A DNA stretch of 5,086 nt from Paracoccaceae bacterium (GTDB lineage: Bacteria; Pseudomonadota; Alphaproteobacteria; Rhodobacterales; Rhodobacteraceae), in contig JALXER010000051.1 of assembly GCA_027069385.1 (NCBI GenBank), positions 3,248 to 8,333 of the forward strand. Direction: 5' to 3'. The translations under genes were made by a program, and so were the position numbers. The notes beneath the pieces were generated by a model, which had not been told where the DNA came from, did no database searches, and saw only the letters and a list, made by a program, of their open reading frames with translations. This document shows, piece by piece, positions 1 through 3,622 of this stretch (the stretch's first letter is position 1; each line of letters opens with the position of its first letter).

Positions 1-207
1 GTGTTTCCGATGGGCGCGGTGACGGGGTTGGCCTCGGAGGGGCTGAAATGCCCGCTGGACGGGCTGGACATGGCCAGTGACGGGCGGATCGGCACCTCTA
101 ACCTGACCAGCAAAGATGCGCAGACCCTGCGGGTCGGGCAAGGCGCGCTGCTGGTCATGGTGCCGCTTGGCTATCTGGATAACGTGGTCAGGGGGCTGCA
201 TGGTTGA
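1..207 (+). CDS. Thiamine diphosphokinase, C-terminal part (5' end outside window)
   Basis: Only the last 68 residues are visible and the frame is open at base 1. The enzyme transfers pyrophosphate from ATP to thiamine, giving thiamine diphosphate in the cytosol. The fragment matches the family's C-terminal B1-binding domain: a GLKCPLDG stretch (the family's GL-x-W/Y-P-L-x-G) near residues 15-22, then GTSN near 31-34 (the family's STSN), then a strand-rich tail with LLVMVP. The ATP-binding N-terminal domain lies upstream, so catalytic aspartates cannot be checked. The stop TGA (205-207) sits inside the start of pncB, with an 8-base overlap, so the two are almost certainly co-transcribed. The assignment rests on these short motifs. 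Another protein with this domain is possible but less likely. Confidence 0.75.
   Translation: MFPMGAVTGLASEGLKCPLDGLDMASDGRIGTSNLTSKDAQTLRVGQGALLVMVPLGYLDNVVRGLHG
190..195 (+). promoter_or_regulatory. Ribosome binding site of pncB
   Basis: AGGGGG lies 4 bases before the ATG at 200, inside the last codons of the preceding gene. The same frame is open upstream to an ATG at 116, but residues from there resemble no family member. This site together with the family-like N-terminus fixes the start at 200. Confidence 0.6.
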
Positions 208-1492
208 TATTGCCCGTCGGGTTTATAACCACAATTTCAGGATCGATCCGATCATCCGCTCGTTGATCGACACGGATTTCTATAAGCTGTTAATGGCGCA
301 ATCGGTGCTGCGCACCCATCCTGACACGCAGGTCACGTTCGGCCTGATCAACCGCAGCAGCCGCATTGCGCTGGCCGATCTGGTGGACGAGGGCGCCTTG
401 CGCGAACAGCTCGACCATATCCGCGGCTTGCGCCTGTCGCGGGGCGAAAGCACCTGGCTGCGCGGCAATATGTTTTACGGCAAGCGGTCCATGTTCCGGC
501 CGGACTTTATGGCGTGGTTCGAAGGTCTGACCCTGCCCGAATACCGGCTTGCGCGGGTTGGCAACCAGTTTGAACTGACCTTTACCGGCACATGGCCCGA
601 GGTGATGTTGTGGGAAACGCTGGCCCTGTCGGTGATCATGGAGTTACGCTCGCGCGCGGTGCTGCGCCATATGGGCAAGTTCGAACTGCAGGTGCTTTAT
701 GCCCGCGCCATGGCGCGGCTTTGGGAAAAGGTGGAACGGTTGCAAGGGCTTGACGGGTTGCGACTGGCGGACTTCGGCACACGGCGGCGGCATTCTTTTC
801 TGTGGCAGAACTGGTGCGTGCAAGCGATGAAAGAGGGGCTGGGCGACCGGTTTCTGGGCACCTCGAACTGCCTGCTGGCCATGCGTCACGAGGTCGAGGC
901 GATCGGCACCAATGCCCATGAACTGCCGATGGTTTATGCGGCACTGGCCAAGAATGACCGCGCCCTGCGCGCGGCCCCGTATGACGTGTTGCGCGACTGG
1001 CAGGAAGAACATGCGGGGAATTTGCGCATCATCCTGCCCGATACCTTTGGCTCGGCCCGGTTTTATGAACATGCGCCGGACTGGCTGGCCGGCTGGACCG
1101 GTGTACGGATCGATAGCGGCGATCCGGTGGCGGGGGCCGAACTGGCGATAGACTGGTGGCGCGCGCACGGGGAAAACCCGCGCGACAAGCTGGTGATTTT
1201 CTCGGACGGGCTGGATGTGGGCAAGATTGTCGAGCTGTTTGAACGGTTTAACGGACAGGTCAAGCTGGGCTTTGGCTGGGGCACGCGGCTGACCAACGAC
1301 TTTGGCGGGCTGGTGCCCGATGATACGCTGGCGCCGTTCTCGCTGGTGTGCAAGGCCATGTCTGCCAACGGACGGCCAACGGTTAAACTGTCTGACAACC
1401 CGAACAAGGCCACCGGCCCCGAGGCCGCGATCAATCACTATCGGCAGGTTTTCGAGACACCCAGGCAAGTGGCGCAACCGGTGGAGGTTTAG
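200..1492 (+). CDS. pncB: Nicotinate phosphoribosyltransferase
   Basis: A complete 430-residue cytosolic enzyme of the Preiss-Handler NAD salvage route. It makes nicotinate mononucleotide from nicotinate and PRPP, with ATP hydrolysis. Motifs in order: DTDFYKLLMAQ (residues 24-34) at the N-terminus; DFGTRRRHSF (191-200); GTSN (220-223); GTNAHE (236-241), where H240 matches the histidine phosphorylated in characterised PncB proteins; DTFGS (281-285); RIDSGDP (303-309) and SDGLD (335-339) in the PRPP/nucleotide-binding barrel; GWGT (359-362); and KLSDNPNK (396-403) near the C-terminus. Length is close to the usual 400-430. The start at 200 is chosen over the in-frame ATG at 116 because of the AGGGGG site and because family homology begins shortly after it. 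It overlaps the thiamine diphosphokinase gene by 8 bases. No T-rich terminator follows; instead an array of hairpins begins within about 15 bases of the stop. No defect is visible. Nicotinamide phosphoribosyltransferase is an alternative in principle, but the motifs are those of PncB. Confidence 0.96.
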   Translation: MVDIARRVYNHNFRIDPIIRSLIDTDFYKLLMAQSVLRTHPDTQVTFGLINRSSRIALADLVDEGALREQLDHIRGLRLSRGESTWLRGNMFYGKRSMFRPDFMAWFEGLTLPEYRLARVGNQFELTFTGTWPEVMLWETLALSVIMELRSRAVLRHMGKFELQVLYARAMARLWEKVERLQGLDGLRLADFGTRRRHSFLWQNWCVQAMKEGLGDRFLGTSNCLLAMRHEVEAIGTNAHELPMVYAALAKNDRALRAAPYDVLRDWQEEHAGNLRIILPDTFGSARFYEHAPDWLAGWTGVRIDSGDPVAGAELAIDWWRAHGENPRDKLVIFSDGLDVGKIVELFERFNGQVKLGFGWGTRLTNDFGGLVPDDTLAPFSLVCKAMSANGRPTVKLSDNPNKATGPEAAINHYRQVFETPRQVAQPVEV

Positions 1493-1502
1493 ACCGGGCG
1501 CT

Positions 1503-1628
1503 CCCGCCTGCTGTCGGCGTCATTGCTTGCGCAATGAGCCTCCAGCAGTTGGGCCGGGCCCTCGTGCTTCGCACATCGGGCGGGGGGCCTTGCCCCCTCT
1601 TGGCTGCGCCAATTCACCCCTGCGGGGG
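1503..1628. repeat. Multi-hairpin intergenic element 1
   Basis: The element contains five consecutive inverted repeats. (a) A long imperfect stem spans 1503-1553, with CTGCTG (1508-1513) against CAGCAG (1543-1548) and CATTGC (1521-1526) against GCAATG (1531-1536) around a TTGC loop. (b) GTGC/GCAC around TTC (1564-1574), extended by GCCC/GGGC arms. (c) GGGGGC/GCCCCC around CTT (1583-1597). (d) TTGGC/GCCAA around TGC (1600-1612). (e) CCCC/GGGG around TGC (1617-1627). The sequence is non-coding in character. The pattern resembles GC-rich intergenic repeats that I recall from Rhodobacterales genomes; that link is from memory and unverified. It lies between the 3' ends of pncB and the DsbA-like gene, so it may protect or terminate both transcripts, although no T-run is present. 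Confidence 0.7.
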
Positions 1629-1646
1629 ATCTTATGTCAGGATTGC

Positions 1647-1667
1647 GTGCAGGGTTTGGACCTGCAC
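1647..1667 (-). terminator. Stem-loop downstream of the DsbA-like gene, possible weak terminator
   Basis: GTGCAGG (1647-1653) pairs perfectly with CCTGCAC (1661-1667) around a 7-base loop, 16 bases past the stop of the - strand gene. No T-run follows on either strand, so this is not a textbook intrinsic terminator. It may only stabilise the 3' end. Confidence 0.3.
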
Positions 1668-1683
1668 ACCGGAATCGGGACCA

Positions 1684-2361
1684 TCATTCCGAGGCTTCCC
1701 TGATTCGTCGCAAGTGGTCAACCATGTCATACACGTCCATCCCGCGTTTTTCGGTCAGTTCTTCATAGAGCACGACCACCGCCTGACCATCGCCTTCGGC
1801 CCGTCGTCCGGCAATCAGCAGCAAGGGCGTTCGTTCAACCGCAAAACGGGACTGGACCTGAACGCCATTGTTCACCAGCGCCTTGGCCAAATCGCTGTTT
1901 TGCGAACAGGTAACAAAAGCATCGTTGCTCAGGTAATCCGGCACATAGAATGCCCTGATTCTGGCGATGACCTGGGCAGGATCGCTAAAATCCGCAAGGT
2001 TGCTCCAGAGGGTTTCATCCAGCATGGCGGCTTCCAGCACCGGCCACGGAGAAGAGGCGGAACACCGGGCAAACATGTCCAGCCACAAATCATATCTGGT
2101 CAGATAGACCGGATAGATGTGAACGACAACCGTTCCATCCTCGATCAGGGCCTGAAAACCGGCACTGTCGGACAACACGCGGGTCAGGTTCCAGCAGCCC
2201 TCGCAAACCGGAGTCAGCACAATATCAACCGGAATTTCCGCAGTTTCGGAACCAATCGTATAAACAGGTGTCTGTGGCTGCGCTTGGGCCAATGGTGGAG
2301 CCGCGAACAAAAACGCCATGACAAGCAGTCGCGGAACAAGGTATAATCGTTCGAGACGCAT
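1684..2361 (-). CDS. Exported thioredoxin-fold (DsbA-like) thiol-disulfide protein
   Basis: 225 residues. The N-terminus (1-28) is a typical Sec signal: two arginines, a hydrophobic core LLVMAFLFA, and an A-x-A site (AQA) near 25-27, so the mature protein should be periplasmic. A strand leads into the active site CEGC (53-56), which has the CxxC spacing of thioredoxin-fold oxidoreductases. A helical insert follows (about 90-165) with two further cysteines, C100 and C152, placed as in the Thioredoxin_4/DsbA group. A Thr-Pro pair at 178-179 matches the cis-proline loop facing the active site, followed by the final strands and helix. The likely role is oxidation or isomerisation of disulfides in exported proteins, but substrate and direction cannot be told from sequence. 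The active site is preceded by TPV rather than the usual phenylalanine/serine-rich lead-in. The start is set by AAAGGGG six bases upstream; an in-frame start at 2391 would read through that site. It is a single gene on its strand, with no DsbB-like partner in the window. Confidence 0.8.
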   Translation of the reverse strand: MRLERLYLVPRLLVMAFLFAAPPLAQAQPQTPVYTIGSETAEIPVDIVLTPVCEGCWNLTRVLSDSAGFQALIEDGTVVVHIYPVYLTRYDLWLDMFARCSASSPWPVLEAAMLDETLWSNLADFSDPAQVIARIRAFYVPDYLSNDAFVTCSQNSDLAKALVNNGVQVQSRFAVERTPLLLIAGRRAEGDGQAVVVLYEELTEKRGMDVYDMVDHLRRIREASE

Positions 2362-2691
2362 ACTTAACCCCTTTCGTGCATATATGTACAAAAGCGTACC
2401 CTGAATTTGTCCGCATGGACAGCTCTTTTATCTGGTTAACGGGTTTGATCCTTATCTGTATCGGTGATCTCTATTCTGCTTCTGATCCGATCCCCGGCAA
2501 TGGTCCGGAATGCATTGGTGCCTGCCCTTTGTGGCCGCGGTTTTTGTAGCATCAGGCAATTCTGGTCACCCCGAACCTCGATCCTGCACTGACGGCACTT
2601 GCCAAACGGCAAAAAAGGCATCATCACTTTTTGCCTGGGTCAGTCCTTATTAAAAGAAGCTCAAGCATCTTCATTCTTCCATAAAACCTTT
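2362..2691. other. Comparatively AT-rich intergenic region, no convincing gene
   Basis: About 330 bases between the DsbA-like gene start and hairpin element 2. It should contain the promoter of the DsbA-like gene, but I find no strong -35/-10 pair. A CATATATG palindrome (2379-2386) lies just upstream of the ribosome binding site. GTCC/GGAC (2409-2420), TTGCC/GGCAA (2599-2612) and GGCAAAAA/TTTTTGCC (2608-2635, 12-base loop) are small inverted repeats. Two short opposed ORFs overlap here. A 44-residue one on + (2415-2549) begins with a hydrophobic stretch and ends with a C-x3-C pair, but lacks a ribosome binding site. A roughly 60-residue one on - (2436 to about 2627) contains CRQC. Neither resembles a family I recognise, and neither is called as a gene. 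Confidence 0.5.
2368..2374 (-). promoter_or_regulatory. Ribosome binding site of the DsbA-like gene
   Basis: On the - strand this reads AAAGGGG, 6 bases before the ATG (2361-2359). It supports the 225-residue start over the longer in-frame start at 2391, which would place this site inside the coding region and add ten residues before the signal peptide. Confidence 0.65.
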
Positions 2692-2831
2692 CAGGGGGGA
2701 GCGACGCCAAGTCGCGAGGGGGCGGAACGCCCCCCTGCCGCCCGCAGGGCGGCCCGGCCCAAAGGGAAGCCTTGGGTTTGGCTTGCCAAACCCAAGGCTG
2801 GACTGCGGGAGGGCACCGACGACAGGGGGGG
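2692..2831. repeat. Multi-hairpin intergenic element 2 bounded by an 8-base direct repeat
   Basis: CAGGGGGG occurs at 2692-2699 and again at 2823-2830. Between the copies are four stems. They are GCGAC/GTCGC (2701-2715); GGGGGCG/CGCCCCC around GAA (2718-2734); GCCGCCC/GGGCGGC around GCA (2737-2753); and a perfect 15-base-pair stem, AGCCTTGGGTTTGGC (2768-2782) with its complement (2785-2799), around a 2-base TT loop. The whole is far more GC-rich than the region to its left. No protein is encoded. It ends immediately before the first conserved codons of the DUF2306 gene and may have replaced that gene's start. Its short loops and stacked GC stems resemble element 1, but I see no extended shared sequence between the two. 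Relationship to known Rhodobacterales repeats is from memory only. Confidence 0.7.
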
Positions 2832-2833
2832 TA

Positions 2834-3249
2834 ATATACCTTACCTTGCTTTATCAGGCCGGACCGGTCATTCAACTGCATGTGGTTGCTGCGCTGCTCG
2901 CCCTTGTTCCGGGGCCGGTCATTTTCGTTTCCCGCAAGGGAACCTCCGTTCACAAAGCCATGGGCAGAACATGGATCGTTGTCCTGGTGATTGCGATCAG
3001 CACTTCTATGCTTATTTCAGGGCTTCGGGTCTGGGGCAATTCAGCCCCGTTCATGTTTTATCGCTAATGGCGGTCTGGTGGCTGATTGCCGGAATCAACC
3101 ACGCTCGCAAAGGCCGCGTAAAGGCTCATGAAACCAGCATAAAGCGGCTTTATTTCCGGTCGCTGGGCGTAGCAACGGGATTCTATATTGTTGCGGGAAT
3201 ATTTGTTGCAATCCTGCTGGCACGCCGTTTGATCACGATGCGGTCCTGA
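2834..3249 (+). pseudogene. DUF2306-type membrane protein, start lost and frameshifted
   Basis: Two frames together give one family-like protein of about 138 residues. The first half is read from 2834: IQLH near residues 13-16, KGTSVHKAMGRTW, and GLRVWG. The second half is read in the -1 frame from about 3034: QFSPVHVLSL, then NHARKGRVKAH, then a hydrophobic C-terminus. Four membrane helices are expected: about 2870-2930, 2960-3025, 3045-3105 and 3165-3230. Conserved histidines (QLH, SVHK, SPVH, KAH) are all present. DUF2306 proteins are predicted inner-membrane proteins of unknown function. Lesions: one base is missing in the G-run at 3033-3036, where a fifth G would join VWG to QFSPVH. No ATG precedes the conserved region in frame, and the codon at the expected start (2834) is ATA, although TTG 2846 or 2783 could serve. 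As written, the first frame stops at TAA 3065-3067. A sequencing error in the G-run could explain the frameshift but not the missing start. Confidence 0.7.
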
Positions 3250-3276
3250 ACCCGCGACAGGCGCTAGGGCGTAGAC

Positions 3277-3519
3277 CTAAAGCTTGCTGTGCGACCCGTC
3301 GCATAGCGGCTGGTTGGCGGTGTGTTTGCAGCCACAAAAGAACACCTTGCCGGACTTTTCGGCGGTATACTTCACCGGCGAAAACCCGGTATCCTTGTGC
3401 GATCCATCGCAAAACGGCTGGTTTTTTGATTGCCCGCAGGAACACCAGAAATAGTTTTTGCCTTCTTCCACTTCGGTAGCATAGGGCGCTTTTTGCGCAA
3501 TAATCGGCGTGTCAGTCAT
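3277..3519 (-). CDS. Small protein with two CDGSH iron-sulfur motifs
   Basis: 80 residues with no signal peptide or membrane segment. It carries two copies of the CDGSH-type metal-binding pattern C-x-C-x8-C-x3-H. The first has C26, C28, C37 and H41 (WCSCG...PFCDGSH) and the second C62, C64, C73 and H77 (FFCGC...PLCDGSH). In characterised relatives each three-Cys, one-His set holds a redox-active, labile 2Fe-2S cluster, so this chain probably carries two. The spacing of the two motifs within so short a chain is like the tandem, CISD3-type branch of the family. Likely cytosolic electron transfer or cluster handling; the partner is unknown. The start is the ATG at 3519-3517, six bases after an AAGGGGG site; the open frame runs 11 codons further upstream but through that site. 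It lies convergent to the broken DUF2306 gene with only 27 bases between them and no terminator there. serA is upstream on the same strand, beyond a stem-loop. Confidence 0.93.
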   Translation of the reverse strand: MTDTPIIAQKAPYATEVEEGKNYFWCSCGQSKNQPFCDGSHKDTGFSPVKYTAEKSGKVFFCGCKHTANQPLCDGSHSKL

Positions 3520-3525
3520 CGTTTT

Positions 3526-3532
3526 CCCCCTT
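3526..3532 (-). promoter_or_regulatory. Ribosome binding site of the CDGSH gene
   Basis: On the - strand this is AAGGGGG, 6 bases before ATG 3519-3517. It decides the start against the longer open frame reaching 3552. Confidence 0.65.
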
Positions 3533-3576
3533 TTTCTTTGACCATGGCGCAAAGCTGCTCCAGAAACAAGGGGAAA

Positions 3577-3610
3577 GGCTGCGTGGGGTCACCGCGCAGC
3601 CCTGTTTTTT
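3577..3610. terminator. Stem-loop terminator after serA, possibly bidirectional
   Basis: GGCTGCG (3577-3583) pairs with CGCAGCC (3595-3601) around an 11-base loop. On the + strand it is followed by CTG and six Ts (3605-3610), a good intrinsic terminator shape. On the - strand it is followed by TTTCCCCTTGTTT, a weaker T-rich tail. It begins about 20 bases past the serA stop, so its evident job is ending serA transcription before the CDGSH gene. The + strand T-run could stop transcripts arriving from the DUF2306 side. Confidence 0.65.
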
Positions 3611-3622
3611 AGGATCCTGACC

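Noticed and set aside
644..1477. 277-codon open frame on the - strand
   Set aside because: It lies wholly opposite pncB, whose full set of catalytic motifs is intact. The predicted protein has no recognisable domain; it is a shadow of GC-rich coding sequence.
1534..2346. 270-codon open frame on the + strand
   Set aside because: It runs opposite the DsbA-like gene and through the hairpin array. The - strand protein has a signal peptide, CxxC site, cis-proline loop and a good ribosome binding site, whereas this one has no domain features.
2436..2627. Small - strand ORF containing CRQC, about 60 codons
   Set aside because: It opens with three possible start codons in a row and has only a weak upstream AGG. 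It overlaps an opposed small ORF and I recognise no family, so it is noted in the region description but not called.
1503..2831. CRISPR array or transposon
   Set aside because: The palindromes differ from one another and are not regularly spaced identical repeats. No transposase, integrase or Cas-like sequence is present.
2624..2953. 109-codon - strand frame with CxxC-like pairs
   Set aside because: It is composed of translated palindromes from the hairpin element; no family resemblance and no ribosome binding site seen.
3030..3040. Programmed -1 frameshift as an explanation for the split DUF2306 gene
   Set aside because: There is no heptamer of the X-XXY-YYZ type at the join, and slipping TGG back one base would give CTG, a poor match for the tRNA. 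The missing start codon also points to decay.
2599..3060. First part of the long + strand frame ending at 3249
   Set aside because: Its N-terminal portion translates the hairpin element into arginine/proline/glycine-rich sequence, and over 2860-3040 the neighbouring frame carries the DUF2306 sequence. Only the part after about 3034 is real family sequence.
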